Source: an uncultured Dyadobacter sp. | GTDB taxonomy: Bacteria; Bacteroidota; Bacteroidia; Cytophagales; Spirosomataceae | NCBI RefSeq assembly: GCF_946482605.1 | Contig: NZ_CAMLSE010000007.1 | Span: 1-64,000, forward strand | DNA length: 64,000 nt | Reading direction: 5' to 3' | Part shown: piece after piece, positions 7,838 to 17,823 of the stretch | Layout of the letters: every line of letters starts with the position of its first letter | How positions within the stretch are numbered: position 1 is the first letter of the stretch | Program-made: the position numbers and the translations under genes | Notes under the pieces: model-generated | Databases searched by the model: none | Seen by the model: only the letters and a program-made list of their open reading frames with translations | Told to the model about the DNA's origin: nothing

Positions 7838-8764
7838 ATGGATACCTTTTCAAGTATGATCATCGGTGCCGTTGATCAGATTAAAAATGCAGTCGTAAAG
7901 ATCGATATATATAAATCAGTCAATGAGAAGTTCCGGCCGGCGGGATCCGGATCGGGCTTTATTTTCTCTTCCGACGGACTGATTTTCACGAATAGTCATG
8001 TCGTAGAAGGCGCGGAGAAAATAATGGTAAGCCTCCTCAATGAAAACGAAATAGAGGCGACGCTCGTCGGAAAAGATCCGGACACGGACCTGGCGATCCT
8101 TAAAATATATACCCAAGGCTATTCGGTAGCCAGGCTGGGCGATGCGAGCGCATTGCAGATCGGCCAGTTCGTGATCGCGATCGGGAATCCTTACGGCTAC
8201 CAGCATACCGTTACCACGGGCGTGGTGAGTGCGCTGGGGCGCACGCTGCAAACCCAGTCGGGGCGATTTGTCGACAATGTGATCCAGTCCGATGCCGCAT
8301 TGAACCCGGGCAACTCTGGTGGCCCGATGATCAACACCGACGGTGAAGTCATCGGCGTGAACACCGCTGTCATCCAGGGAGCACAGGGACTGAGCTTTTC
8401 GGTTGACATCAATACCGCCAAAGAAATTGCCCGCCAGCTGATCCGGGACGGGAAAGTATTCAAAGCCTACCTGGGCCTGCAATTGCAGGACGTACCGTTG
8501 AACGAGCGCATCCGGCAGCATCACAGGCTGCCCAACCACCAGGGCATTTTCATTACCCATATCGAATCCGATACGCCTGCCTCCCGGTCGCAACTCATCG
8601 AGGGTGACATTATCGTGTCATTCAACGGAAAGCCCGTCCGCAATTCCAATGAACTGTTCAGGGCATTGACAAACCGGGAGATCCTAGGTATCACCGACAT
8701 AGCGGTTATCCGGCACACCGAGCTGCTCAATTTCATCATTGTGCCTGTTGAGAAAAAGAATTAG
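7838..8764 (+). CDS. HtrA/DegP-like trypsin-fold serine protease with one PDZ domain
   Basis: 308 residues from the ATG at 7838. A longer reading from 7733 is open, but its extra residues are poor in family similarity and would run through the hairpin at 7742-7770. Catalytic triad: His54 (TNSHVVEG), Asp84 (PDTDLAIL) and Ser160 (NPGNSGGP). One PDZ domain follows at about 215-305 (GIFITHIESDTPASRSQLIEGDIIVSFNGKPV). No signal peptide or transmembrane segment is visible, unlike periplasmic DegP, so it may act in the cytoplasm. It starts 112 bases after the oxidoreductase and may be transcribed separately. Confidence 0.87.
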   Translation: MDTFSSMIIGAVDQIKNAVVKIDIYKSVNEKFRPAGSGSGFIFSSDGLIFTNSHVVEGAEKIMVSLLNENEIEATLVGKDPDTDLAILKIYTQGYSVARLGDASALQIGQFVIAIGNPYGYQHTVTTGVVSALGRTLQTQSGRFVDNVIQSDAALNPGNSGGPMINTDGEVIGVNTAVIQGAQGLSFSVDINTAKEIARQLIRDGKVFKAYLGLQLQDVPLNERIRQHHRLPNHQGIFITHIESDTPASRSQLIEGDIIVSFNGKPVRNSNELFRALTNREILGITDIAVIRHTELLNFIIVPVEKKN

Positions 8765-8831
8765 GCAAGCACGACGCAGTGCCATATTTAAAAAATCTCA
8801 TTTGCCATTCAAAATAACCCTCGTTTTAGGT

Positions 8832-8880
8832 TCAAACAGACTTTTTTTCAAGTCAATTGGAATGAAAAAAGTCTATTTGA
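8832..8880. repeat. A/T-rich inverted repeat after the protease gene
   Basis: AGACTTTTTTTCA (8838-8850) pairs with TGAAAAAAGTCT (8863-8874) with one bulged T. The stem continues after a mismatch as TCAAA/TTTGA (8832-8836 and 8876-8880). It lies between the HtrA-like and YtxJ genes and could end transcription in either direction, although no separate U-run follows the stem. Confidence 0.55.
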
Positions 8881-8925
8881 CTGTTGTTTACATAGCAAGA
8901 ACCGATTTTGGAATTAAATAAAGAT

Positions 8926-9255
8926 ATGAACTGGATTACGATCAATAGCGAAGAGGAAGTCGATACGATTCACAAGTCAGCGGATTATTCCATTATTTAT
9001 AAACACAGCCCCAGGTGCATGACCAGCCTGATGGCTTACAGGCAGCTCAAATCGGAGGTCAGCGCATCGGACCTCGGGATACCTATTTACATTGTCGATG
9101 TCGTACAAAACCGCAGGGAGTCGATGGCCATTGCCAATGCATTCCAGGTTGAGCACGAATCTCCACAGATCCTTGTCGTCAAAAATGGCGAGTGCATTTA
9201 CGACGCATCGCACGAAGACGTCTCGCTACGCGCTTCGCTGGCTTCATTGAACTGA
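8926..9255 (+). CDS. ytxJ: YtxJ-like bacillithiol-system redox protein
   Basis: 109 residues from the ATG at 8926; an in-frame TTG 18 bases upstream is rejected because homologues start near MNWI. The thioredoxin-like fold shows YKHSPRCMTSLMAYRQL with a single active Cys31, then IPIYIVDVVQNRRESMAIA and HESPQILVVKNGECIYDASH, the characteristic YtxJ sequence. YtxJ-type proteins are thought to reduce bacillithiol mixed disulfides as monothiol bacilliredoxins; Bacteroidota are known bacillithiol producers. It has no apparent operon partners. Confidence 0.87.
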   Translation: MNWITINSEEEVDTIHKSADYSIIYKHSPRCMTSLMAYRQLKSEVSASDLGIPIYIVDVVQNRRESMAIANAFQVEHESPQILVVKNGECIYDASHEDVSLRASLASLN

Positions 9256-9290
9256 TTTACAGCTATTTTCAGATTTTTTTTAAAAGGATC

Positions 9291-9354
9291 TGGAAATATT
9301 TCCAAAAAAGATAGTGGAATATTTCCATACATATGGAAATATTCCACTATCTTT
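9291..9354. promoter_or_regulatory. Cluster of TGGAAATATTCCA-type palindromes, operator-like
   Basis: 9291-9304 is the perfect 14-bp palindrome TGGAAATATTTCCA. It is followed by a perfect 23-bp inverted repeat, 9307-9329 with 9332-9354, separated only by CA. Each arm contains one further TGGAA(A)TATT(T)CCA-type sequence (9315-9327 and 9334-9346). Three related half-palindromes therefore lie within 64 bases, ending 22 bases before the ATG at 9377. It could be a cooperative repressor site or a strong RNA hairpin. Confidence 0.7.
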
Positions 9355-9376
9355 GATTCATCAACAAACAAAAGCC

Positions 9377-9568
9377 ATGACGGGCCTGCATTATTCGATC
9401 GTTTCCGAGAAAATGGTATGGATCTGGTACTATGATCAGCTCGGCGGTAAGCATCTTAAAGAGCTGCTTGCGGATGACGCGGCGGCTTTTATCCGACAGC
9501 AGGAACCGAAAAAAGGACCCGACAGCAAGCATACCGTCGCTGGTGGAACGGAATTTTTAAAGCAATAA
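9377..9568 (+). CDS. Small hypothetical protein, 63 residues
   Basis: The start is the ATG at 9377; an open GTG start at 9314 would read through the palindrome and is rejected. The sequence has an aromatic cluster (KMVWIWYYDQLGG), an acidic middle and a charged tail (QQEPKKGPDSKHTVAGG). No signal peptide, membrane segment or known domain was recognised. A good terminator (9621-9650) follows and the palindrome cluster precedes it, so it looks like a complete one-gene transcription unit, which supports it being real. Confidence 0.55.
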   Translation: MTGLHYSIVSEKMVWIWYYDQLGGKHLKELLADDAAAFIRQQEPKKGPDSKHTVAGGTEFLKQ

Positions 9569-9620
9569 TCATACACACTGATACAGGAAACTTATTAACA
9601 CTTCATCATCTACAAACGCA

Positions 9621-9650
9621 AAAGAGCAGCTTCACGGCTGCTCTTTTTGT
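9621..9650 (+). terminator. Rho-independent terminator
   Basis: AGAGCAGC pairs with GCTGCTCT across a six-base loop, followed by TTTTG. It ends the 63-residue gene and also separates it from the convergent hybrid kinase gene that stops at 9677. Confidence 0.85.
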
Positions 9651-9676
9651 TGCTTTCTGCCAGCGGGTACGAAATA

Positions 9677-12600
9677 TCATTCTATTCCCCGGGCGGGAGT
9701 TTCAAGGCGGCCTGCCCATTTACGAAGAATAACCACGAGCTCTTCCAGGATAACAGGCTTGCTGAAATAATCATCCATCCCGGCCTCGAAACACTTGTCC
9801 TTATCTTGCTGCAATGCATTGGCCGTCATCGCGATGATGAATGGCTGAACAGGGTTTCCGGCCTTAATCAGCCGCGTTGCCTCCAGTCCATCCATTTGGG
9901 GCATCTGCATATCCATCAGAATGATGTCGTACTGCACCTCCCGGATCTTCTCTAGTACTTCCAGGCCATTTTGCGCGAGGTCGGCACGATAACCCAGCTT
10001 CGCTAAGGTGTTCATGATCACGATCTGGTTGACTTTATTGTCCTCCGCCACCAGAATGGACATCGGATATTCGAGCGCAAAATCGGAATGCAGTTTTTTC
10101 TGCGGGGCATCTGCCGGCATTACCGCAGCCTTTTCGACGCTCGCTCCGGTCGCTACCCTTGCTGAGATCGAGAAACGAAAAATACTCCCCCGGTCCAACC
10201 GGCTTTGTACTTCGATCTGACCTCCCATCAGGGATGTGAGTTGTTCACAGATTACCAGCCCAAGCCCCGTGCCTCCGTATTGCCGGGTTGTGGAGGAATC
10301 CACCTGAGAAAACGGCTTGAACAGCTTGTCCAGCTTATCTTCGGCAATGCCGATCCCGGTATCCGCTACATCGAACCCGAGCGTGACCGCGTCCCCCCTG
10401 CGGGCAACCACGTAAAGGTGTACGTCCACTTCACCCTCCGGCGTAAATTTCACGGCATTCCCTACCAGGTTGGTAAGCACTTGCCCAAGCCGTAACCGGT
10501 CCCCTATGATCCAGGCAGGAACATCCTCGTCGATCCTCAAAACGACATCCAGGGGCGTCGATGCCGTTTTGGCCTTAAATACTTCCATCACATCACTCAC
10601 ATAGGCCCGCAATCCGAACTCCTTTTCTTCAAGTTCCATGTTACCCGACTCGATCTTCGATACATCCAGAATATCGTTGATCACATTGAGCAGGCCCTCT
10701 CCGGAAAGCTGTATCGATTTGGTAAAAGCCCGCTGCTCTTCGGTCAGGTCTGTTTCCGCGAGCAGCGACGCCAGCCCGATGACACCATTCATCGGCGTCC
10801 GGATCTCGTGACTCATCGTCGCGAGGAACGAGCTTTTCGCCCGGTTTGCCAGTTCTGCCTTCCGGACCGCCAGCTGCTGATCTTCAATGGCACGTTCAAG
10901 CTGGGTCGTACGCTCCTGGATCTGACGTTCGAGGATCCGTTTCTGCTTTCGGATCGTATAGGTCCTGATCTGGTAAACCACGACGATCAGGCCCGCCAGC
11001 AATGCCAGGCACAGAAGCCGAAACCACCAGGTAAGCCAGAAAGGCGGTGTGATGATTAGTTTGACGGCGATCCCCTTTTCATTCCATACACCATCGTTAT
11101 TGGACGCTTTTACTTTGAAAGTGTACGTGCCGGGATCCAGGTTCGTGTAGGTCGCGGTTCGTTTGTTGCCTATGTAATTCCAGTTGTCATCGAATCCTTC
11201 CAGCTTGTAGGCATACTGGTTCTTCTGGGGAAAAGTGTAGCTCAAAGAGGCGAATTCAAATGTAATCACCGACTGATCGTAATGCAGCGTCATTTCTTTT
11301 GCTTCGCTGACCTCCTGTTTCAAAATGCTGTCCGCACGGCCTACGACAACCTGTTTGTTGAAAACCAGGAGATCGGTAATGTACACCGGCGGCACGAAGT
11401 CGTTGTACCGCATGCTGTCGGGATAGAAGCTGACGAAACCATTGACCCCTCCAAAGTACATTTGTCCGTCGGCGGCCGTAAACCGGGAATTATCCCGGAA
11501 TTCATTGCCGGGCAAGCCATCAGAGATACCGAAATTTCGGAAAGTCCTCGTGGCCGGGTTGAACCTGGAAATGCCTTTGTTCGTACTGATCCACAAATTC
11601 TGCCGGTGATCACGCTGAATCGCAAAAACGACATTACTGGCTAATCCGTCCTTTTCGGTGTAAGACTGGAATTTCTGCGCTTTACGATCAAAATAACACA
11701 GGCCGCCGCCGATCGTGCCGATCCAGAGATCGCCATGGTCCGCTTCCAGGATCGACTGGATCTTGTTGTGCGAAATGCTTCCCGGGTCGCGGGGATCATA
11801 ATGGTAATGCCTGAAACCGCTGCGATCGGGCAACAACAGGTTGAGACCATTCAAAGTACCAACCCAGATGTCGCCTTTCCTGTCCTGGAATATAGTGGTA
11901 ACAATGTCCCCGCTGATACTCTTCGGGTCGTCATTGGAATGCCGGTAGTGACGAAACCGCTTTGTTTTGACATCATAATAATTCAGCCCTCCCTTCCAGG
12001 TCCCAAGCCAGAGATTGCCGTCCCGGTCCCTGGTCATATTATTCACATCAGACATTGAAAGGCTGTTCGGGTTGCCCCCCTGCGGCATATGGTGCTCTAT
12101 TGCCCCTGTTTTTACATTCAAAAGGTCGAATCCTCCATTATGGAACCCCAAGCCCAGTACGTCCTTCGCCACCCAGATCACCGCGATGACGTAGTCGTTG
12201 CTGATCGAACGCGGATCCCCTTCCCGATGCCTGTAAAAGCTGAACGATTTTGTTTTACGGTTGAACCGATTGAGGCCTCCTCCGTCTGTCCCGATCCAGA
12301 TATCTTCACCCGTACTATCCCCGCAGATAGCCAACACCGTGTTGTTACTGAGGCTGTTCGGATTCGTCACCTTGCTTCGGTAAGATGCAAACTTGGGACC
12401 GAACCTGGGTAGAAAATTCACCCCGCCGGCGTAGGTACCTATCCAGATATCCTCGGCATTATCCCTGTAAATGGTATACACCGAGTTGTTGCTCAGCGAA
12501 CTGCGATCATCCGGATCATTCTTCAACACCGTAAACTTCCCCGTCACCGGATCATAGATACTGACACCGCCATTCTCCGTGCCTATCCACAGCTTACCTA

Positions 12601-13423
12601 CCTTGTCTTCCATCATCGACAGGATGTCATTATGGCTGATCCCCGATGGATTGGCTGAATCGTGTACAAAACTTCGCAGAACCCTTCCCGAACGATCCAG
12701 CACCACTACCCCGGCCCCATGCGTGCCTACCCATAAGTTACCCTTCCGGTCCCGGTGCAGCACTTTCACCCAATCTGTTTTTCGTCCGTCGTCCCCGCGC
12801 AGTACGTCCCGGAAGGAAGTGAATTTGCCGGAGGCGACATTCAGTTGTAAAAGGCCATTCTCGGTTCCTACCCACAGCACATATCCGTCGCCCTCGGCAA
12901 TGCTGGTGATAAACTCACCAGCAGCATTCGGATCCGGGTATCTGAACAGCTGGTACGTGCCGCGTGCCCGGTCGAACAGGTACAATCCCCGATCGGTACC
13001 GAGCCAGATACGGTTACGACTATCTCTGAAAATTGTATGTACAGCAAGGTCTTTGTTCGGATGCGGGTAATGCACAAACCGGTCGTGCGCAGGGTCGTAA
13101 CGGTCGAGCCCCGTGGACGTACCCACCCACATATCACCTGCTTCGTCTTCCAGCAGGGACAGCACAAAACTGTCATGGATCGATCCCGGATTGTCGGGAT
13201 CGTGCTTGTAATGCATGTATTTATAACCGTCAAACCGGTTAAGCCCGTCTTCCGTGGCAAACCACATAAAACCGCGCCGGCTTTTCAGGATCGCGCTGAC
13301 ATGACTTTGCGACAATCCCTGGTCGGTCGTAAGTCGCCTGAACCGGGGCGTGGACTCCTGTGCAAAACCAATTTGGAAGCATATGAGGTACAGCAACACG
13401 ACCCCGTAGCCAATCGCCTTCAT
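9677..13423 (-). CDS. Propeller-type hybrid sensor histidine kinase/response regulator
   Basis: 1248 residues from the ATG at 13423; a TTG 15 bases upstream is less likely. Signal peptide [22 protein letters not shown]. About 14 two-component propeller repeats (e.g. [14 protein letters not shown]) fill residues 25-720, forming periplasmic beta-propellers. A Y_Y_Y domain ([20 protein letters not shown]) is followed by one membrane helix ([20 protein letters not shown]). Then come a coiled coil, HisKA with His872 ([11 protein letters not shown]), an HATPase with N, G1 and G2 boxes (NAVKFTP, DTGIGI, GTGLGL), and a receiver with phospho-acceptor Asp1171 ([11 protein letters not shown]). Unlike classical HTCS proteins of glycan loci there is no AraC helix-turn-helix after the receiver. 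It is divergent from the TonB-dependent receptor at 13539, the most obvious partner. Confidence 0.92.
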   Translation of the reverse strand: MKAIGYGVVLLYLICFQIGFAQESTPRFRRLTTDQGLSQSHVSAILKSRRGFMWFATEDGLNRFDGYKYMHYKHDPDNPGSIHDSFVLSLLEDEAGDMWVGTSTGLDRYDPAHDRFVHYPHPNKDLAVHTIFRDSRNRIWLGTDRGLYLFDRARGTYQLFRYPDPNAAGEFITSIAEGDGYVLWVGTENGLLQLNVASGKFTSFRDVLRGDDGRKTDWVKVLHRDRKGNLWVGTHGAGVVVLDRSGRVLRSFVHDSANPSGISHNDILSMMEDKVGKLWIGTENGGVSIYDPVTGKFTVLKNDPDDRSSLSNNSVYTIYRDNAEDIWIGTYAGGVNFLPRFGPKFASYRSKVTNPNSLSNNTVLAICGDSTGEDIWIGTDGGGLNRFNRKTKSFSFYRHREGDPRSISNDYVIAVIWVAKDVLGLGFHNGGFDLLNVKTGAIEHHMPQGGNPNSLSMSDVNNMTRDRDGNLWLGTWKGGLNYYDVKTKRFRHYRHSNDDPKSISGDIVTTIFQDRKGDIWVGTLNGLNLLLPDRSGFRHYHYDPRDPGSISHNKIQSILEADHGDLWIGTIGGGLCYFDRKAQKFQSYTEKDGLASNVVFAIQRDHRQNLWISTNKGISRFNPATRTFRNFGISDGLPGNEFRDNSRFTAADGQMYFGGVNGFVSFYPDSMRYNDFVPPVYITDLLVFNKQVVVGRADSILKQEVSEAKEMTLHYDQSVITFEFASLSYTFPQKNQYAYKLEGFDDNWNYIGNKRTATYTNLDPGTYTFKVKASNNDGVWNEKGIAVKLIITPPFWLTWWFRLLCLALLAGLIVVVYQIRTYTIRKQKRILERQIQERTTQLERAIEDQQLAVRKAELANRAKSSFLATMSHEIRTPMNGVIGLASLLAETDLTEEQRAFTKSIQLSGEGLLNVINDILDVSKIESGNMELEEKEFGLRAYVSDVMEVFKAKTASTPLDVVLRIDEDVPAWIIGDRLRLGQVLTNLVGNAVKFTPEGEVDVHLYVVARRGDAVTLGFDVADTGIGIAEDKLDKLFKPFSQVDSSTTRQYGGTGLGLVICEQLTSLMGGQIEVQSRLDRGSIFRFSISARVATGASVEKAAVMPADAPQKKLHSDFALEYPMSILVAEDNKVNQIVIMNTLAKLGYRADLAQNGLEVLEKIREVQYDIILMDMQMPQMDGLEATRLIKAGNPVQPFIIAMTANALQQDKDKCFEAGMDDYFSKPVILEELVVILRKWAGRLETPARGIE

Positions 13424-13538
13424 GGGCACTTTGTTCAATTCGATAGAGAAACGTTGATTTAAAAGTAGAAAAACAAAAAAGCCAATGCAACATTAAATGT
13501 CTTTCCTACTCTTTGCTGTATACGAATATTAGCCATTT

Positions 13539-15956
13539 ATGAAAAAAACACTACTCTACCTGCTAATTCATGGACTCTCTCTGAACAGTTTTGCCCAGAC
13601 CTTTACGGTGGACGGGTTGGTAAGGAACCAGCAAAACGAAGCCATCGGCTTCGCGGCCATCTCGGTTAACCAGGCCAAAGACTCCACACTCGTCAAAGCC
13701 GATGTAGCCGACGAACATGGTTCGTTCCGGATCGCAGGCATTCCCGAAGGCAAGTATTTTCTCCGCATTTCCGCCGTGGGCCAGCAAATGTTCCATTCGG
13801 ACGCATTCCAGGTGACAGACCGCGACGTAAGCATACACGATATCCGGATGGCCCCGGAAACACGGCAGCTGAATGAGGTGAAAGTCACCGGTACCAAACC
13901 CCTCATCGAGGTAAAAAATGACAGAATGGTTTTCAATGTCGAAGCAAGCATTAATGCCACGGGCTCCAATGCGCTGGAATTGCTGCAACGCTCGCCGGGC
14001 GTGCAAGTCGACCGGGATGAAAACATTCTGGTGAGGGGAAAGACCGGCGTCCGCATTTACATTGACGGGCGGCCGTCGCCATTGAGCGGCAAGGACCTGG
14101 CCTCGACATTGAAAAGTATGAATTCGGCGGATATCGAGGCAATCGAGATCATCACGAACCCTTCTGCCAAATTCGACGCCGCGGGGGATCTCGGGATCAT
14201 CAATATCCGTTTGAAAAAGAATGCCAAGCTAGGCACAAACGGCAACCTCAGCCTCGGCGGGATGTTTGGCATTTCACCCAAATACAATGCGTCCCTGAAC
14301 CTGAACCACCGCGACAAGAAGCTGAATGTCTTCGGAAACTACGGCTTCAACCAGGGCGCGTGGCACAATACGACCTACGACGACCAGATTCTGAACCAGG
14401 TCGCTTACAACAAAATATGGCATGGCATATGGCGCGACACCAGTCACAATGCGAAAATCGGAGCTGATTACTTTATCGACTCCAAAAACACGCTGGGTTT
14501 CAACGTGAACGGGCGCATCAGCGACCACAACGGCGGAGGCGAGAGCGAGACGTTTATCAGCAAGCGGATGAACCTGGCGGCCGACTCACTGCTGCTGTCG
14601 TCCCAAACTTCGAACCCTGAGAAAAACAAAAACCTGAACGCGAACCTGAACTACCGGTATGCCGACACGACCGGTCACGAGCTCAATATCGATGCGGACT
14701 ATGGGCGGTTCTCTTCCCGCGGGATCAGTTATCAACCCAACAAATACTTTTTCAAAACGACCAGCGACGAGCCGCTTGAACGCAATTACGTAAGCAAAAC
14801 GCCCGTTGACATCACCATCAAATCGTTTAAGGTAGATTATGAGCAGCCATTAAAAAAAGGTAAACTTGGCTACGGTGTGAAACTCTCGGACGTCAAATCC
14901 GACAACACATTCAACTTTTACAATGTGCTGCAAAACACCGAAGTAATCGACACCAACCGCAGCAACCGCTTCAAATACCTCGAAAGGGTATATGCGGGTT
15001 ATGTCAATTACAACGTTTCGCTGGGTAAGAAATGGGACCTGCAAGCCGGCCTCCGCGCCGAAGATACCAAATCACTCGGCGACCTGACCAGCTACAAGCA
15101 TAACGACCTGAACAAAGTAGACACGACCTACCTCAACTTCTTTCCCAGTGGCGCTTTATCGTACAGAGCATCCAAGAACCACACCTGGAACCTGAATTAC
15201 AGCCGCAGGATCAACCGTCCCAGTTACCAGAACCTGAATCCGTTCGAGTACCGTGTCGACGAGCTCGTTTACTCGAAAGGCAACCCCTTCCTCAAACCTG
15301 AATATGCCAACAGTTTCAAGCTGACGCACGTCTATAAAGCCAAGCTTACCACGTCGGTCGGCTACCGCCGGACCAAATTCCCGGTAGTGGGCCTCCGCAT
15401 TCCCTACGACAGCAGCCGGACTTACTTTATTACACAAAACCTCGACTATTCTCAGGGTTTCAGCCTGGATGTCAGCATTACGACCCCGATCACCAAATGG
15501 TGGGAGATTTATTTCAATTTCAGTGGCTATCACAACCTTTGGAGGGCCGCGCTGGACAACGGCATTATTGTCAACAACCGCACCACGGCATTCAATTTCA
15601 ATGCGCAGAACACTTTCAAGTTGAAAAACAACTGGACTTTGGAGCTAAGCGGCTGGTACAACTCCCCTTACCGGCGTATCGATTACAACTGGCAAATGGG
15701 CATGATGGATGCCGGGGTCCAGAAAAAGTTCTGGAAGGAAAACGCCAGTCTGAAAGTTTCATTCAGCGACATTTTCCATACAGCACGCGGCGGCTACACA
15801 TCCGCCTACGCCGGCATCGAAACCCGCCTCCGGTTCCGTTTCGAAGGCCGGATGCTGCGGGTCAACTTCAATTACCGCTTCGGGAGCAAGGAGATCAAGG
15901 GGGCACGTGCCCGAAAATCCGGATCGGAGGATGAACTGAACCGCATCAAAGGATAG
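13539..15956 (+). CDS. TonB-dependent outer-membrane receptor (carboxypeptidase-regulatory N-terminus)
   Basis: 805 residues with signal peptide MKKTLLYLLIHGLSLNSFAQ. Next come a CarboxypepD_reg-like beta-sandwich (about 22-105, VDGLVRNQQNEAIGFAAISV), a plug (about 120-220, containing QRSPGVQVDRDENILVRGKTG) and an outer-membrane beta-barrel of the Bacteroidota OMP_b-brl_3 type ending in aromatic-rich strands (FNYRFGSKEI) with a short basic tail. It is shorter than SusC proteins and has no SusD partner. It is divergent from the hybrid kinase with a 115-base gap and precedes another histidine kinase by 89 bases. The ligand is unknown. Confidence 0.87.
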   Translation: MKKTLLYLLIHGLSLNSFAQTFTVDGLVRNQQNEAIGFAAISVNQAKDSTLVKADVADEHGSFRIAGIPEGKYFLRISAVGQQMFHSDAFQVTDRDVSIHDIRMAPETRQLNEVKVTGTKPLIEVKNDRMVFNVEASINATGSNALELLQRSPGVQVDRDENILVRGKTGVRIYIDGRPSPLSGKDLASTLKSMNSADIEAIEIITNPSAKFDAAGDLGIINIRLKKNAKLGTNGNLSLGGMFGISPKYNASLNLNHRDKKLNVFGNYGFNQGAWHNTTYDDQILNQVAYNKIWHGIWRDTSHNAKIGADYFIDSKNTLGFNVNGRISDHNGGGESETFISKRMNLAADSLLLSSQTSNPEKNKNLNANLNYRYADTTGHELNIDADYGRFSSRGISYQPNKYFFKTTSDEPLERNYVSKTPVDITIKSFKVDYEQPLKKGKLGYGVKLSDVKSDNTFNFYNVLQNTEVIDTNRSNRFKYLERVYAGYVNYNVSLGKKWDLQAGLRAEDTKSLGDLTSYKHNDLNKVDTTYLNFFPSGALSYRASKNHTWNLNYSRRINRPSYQNLNPFEYRVDELVYSKGNPFLKPEYANSFKLTHVYKAKLTTSVGYRRTKFPVVGLRIPYDSSRTYFITQNLDYSQGFSLDVSITTPITKWWEIYFNFSGYHNLWRAALDNGIIVNNRTTAFNFNAQNTFKLKNNWTLELSGWYNSPYRRIDYNWQMGMMDAGVQKKFWKENASLKVSFSDIFHTARGGYTSAYAGIETRLRFRFEGRMLRVNFNYRFGSKEIKGARARKSGSEDELNRIKG

Positions 15957-16015
15957 TCAATCTCCACACATCAATTAATATTAATTCTACCAATGCATAT
16001 TGAAAATGGGAGGCT

Positions 16016-16023
16016 TATATTTG
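16016..16023 (+). promoter_or_regulatory. -7 box (TATATTTG) for the histidine kinase
   Basis: Exact match to TAnnTTTG, 22 bases before the TTG start at 16046, in a suitable position for a short leader. Confidence 0.5.
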
Positions 16024-16045
16024 CAGGAAAGAAACCCTACACATC

Positions 16046-17410
16046 TTGCCTTCCAGATCTTCTCTCTATCGGTTATGGTCTAAATTGTCCGGCGACCCAT
16101 TGGAATTTCCACTGAATGCGCGGATTTTCCATTCGGTATGCCTCATCTCGATCTTCGCGTTGAGCTATAATGTTCCGTTCAATTACGCGATCGGGCTGCC
16201 CAAAATTGCGCTGGCCAGCCTGGTCGTCCTGTTGATCGCCGTCGCATTGTACTATGCCTCGCGCTTTCGAAATTACGTGAGTGTCAGCATACTGCTCGCC
16301 AACATCGTGGTCATCAGCCTGTTTGTGGTCAATTATTTCCTGAACTCGGGCATGCGGGGTCCCACCGACCTGTTTTTTATGCTTTCCCTGCTGATCAGTA
16401 TCGCTATAAGCCCGTCGGACCAGTACAAGATCTGGATTCCGATCAATGTGACGATCCTGATGCTCCTCAATCTGATGGAGTTCTACTACCCTTACCTGGT
16501 GCCGGATACCTACACCAACCACTCCAATCGGTTTGTCGACCATATGTCGGCCTACGCCGTGGTGGCTGCCATCACCTATTTTTGCATCGACTATATTAGG
16601 AACAGTTACGAACAGGAGAAAGCCTCAGCGCTCGAAAAATCAAGGGCGATCGAGAAACAAAACGAGCAGATCGTCAAACAGAATGAAGAGCTCGAAAACC
16701 TGAATGCCGAAAAGAACAAGCTGATGTCCATCGTTGCGCACGACCTCCGCTCGCCCCTGGGCAGCATTCAAAACTTTCTCGAACTACTGACCCAGCACGA
16801 CCTGGATGAGGAACAGAAACTGGACATTGAAAACGACCTGCTCAATTCGACAAAAAACACCATGGCCATGCTTTCCAAACTCCTGGACTGGTCGAAATCG
16901 CAGCTTCACGGGGTATCCACACATCTGGAATATCTCAACCTAAATACCCTTTTCGAATCGACGCTCAATCTCGAACGCAACATCGCCGCCCGCAAAAGCA
17001 TCAGCCTCGAATCCTACTTCGACCCTTCGGCCAGCATTTATGCCGACAGTGACATGATGCAGCTGATCTTGCGGAACATCGTCGGTAACGCCATCAAATT
17101 CACACCCATGGGCGGACGTATTACGATCAGAGGGGAAATGCTCGACAATCATTGCCAGATCTCAGTCTGTGACAATGGCATTGGCATCTCTCCCGAGAAG
17201 CAGAAATCTATCTTCTCCCTCCACGTTGAATCCACTTTTGGCACGAACAATGAGAAAGGCGCGGGGTTGGGCCTGGTGCTTTGCATGGAATTCATTAAGG
17301 CACAAAACGGGAAAATCTGGCTGGAAAGCGAACCCGGGCAGGGTACCTGCTTCTACATTTCAATTCCGATGTTCAACAAGAACATGGCCCACCAGCCTAA
17401 TCTGCTGTAA
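16046..17410 (+). CDS. Membrane-bound sensor histidine kinase
   Basis: 454 residues with a TTG start at 16046; no ATG occurs in frame until far inside the membrane domain, and a -7 box fits this start. About six hydrophobic helices fill residues 25-190, then a coiled coil rich in E, K and N (about 190-225). HisKA has the phospho-accepting His in MSIVAHDLRSPLGS; HATPase follows with NIVGNAIKFTP, DNGIGISPEKQ and GAGLGLVLCMEF. No response regulator or DNA-binding gene is adjacent, so it is an orphan kinase. The stop abuts the stop of the convergent DUF4406-like gene with no spacer. Confidence 0.87.
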   Translation: MPSRSSLYRLWSKLSGDPLEFPLNARIFHSVCLISIFALSYNVPFNYAIGLPKIALASLVVLLIAVALYYASRFRNYVSVSILLANIVVISLFVVNYFLNSGMRGPTDLFFMLSLLISIAISPSDQYKIWIPINVTILMLLNLMEFYYPYLVPDTYTNHSNRFVDHMSAYAVVAAITYFCIDYIRNSYEQEKASALEKSRAIEKQNEQIVKQNEELENLNAEKNKLMSIVAHDLRSPLGSIQNFLELLTQHDLDEEQKLDIENDLLNSTKNTMAMLSKLLDWSKSQLHGVSTHLEYLNLNTLFESTLNLERNIAARKSISLESYFDPSASIYADSDMMQLILRNIVGNAIKFTPMGGRITIRGEMLDNHCQISVCDNGIGISPEKQKSIFSLHVESTFGTNNEKGAGLGLVLCMEFIKAQNGKIWLESEPGQGTCFYISIPMFNKNMAHQPNLL

Positions 17411-17776
17411 TCAGGCACAACCTGGAACGTCGGCAAGGTCATAGAAGATCTGCAAGCCGCGCTCCTTCCCGATCCGGACATCCTCGTCGGCTCCTTTGGA
17501 CTCTCCTTCGAGCCGGAGAATTGCGTCGCATTTCTGCAAAAGCCGGCCTGCAACCGGGTACAGGATTTCTTCGTATGGCCCGTCACCCGGCGCCTTTGAA
17601 CCCGCTAGTCTCAGCAGCGGCAGGGCCACCCATTCCCCTATTACCGGCAAGTGCCCCGCACGGAACAGGGACAACGTGACAGATTCCAGCCTGTCCAGAT
17701 TTTTACGCATTAAAACAGGGTCATCCCCAGTACCCGACCGGTAGGGCCCGGCAACCAGAATCATCAATCCACTCAT
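17411..17776 (-). CDS. DUF4406-like / nucleoside 2-deoxyribosyltransferase-fold protein
   Basis: 121 residues. MILVAGPYRSGTGDDP at the N-terminus, HLPVIGEWVALPL in the middle and CDAILRLEGESKGADEDVRIGKERGLQIFYDL near the end match the small nucleoside deoxyribosyltransferase-like family often annotated DUF4406. Relatives bind nucleotides, but the reaction here is unknown. The ATG at 17776 or the one 12 bases inside could be used. Its stop touches that of the histidine kinase tail to tail, and the DeoR gene is divergent from its start. Confidence 0.72.
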   Translation of the reverse strand: MSGLMILVAGPYRSGTGDDPVLMRKNLDRLESVTLSLFRAGHLPVIGEWVALPLLRLAGSKAPGDGPYEEILYPVAGRLLQKCDAILRLEGESKGADEDVRIGKERGLQIFYDLADVPGCA

Positions 17777-17823
17777 GACATTGATTTTAAGTTAAACCTT
17801 TTTACAAAACTGATCAGATATGC

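Noticed and set aside
8739..8921. 60-residue plus-strand frame after the protease
   Set aside because: It overlaps the protease end and crosses the inverted repeat at 8832-8880; no start signal or protein-like composition.
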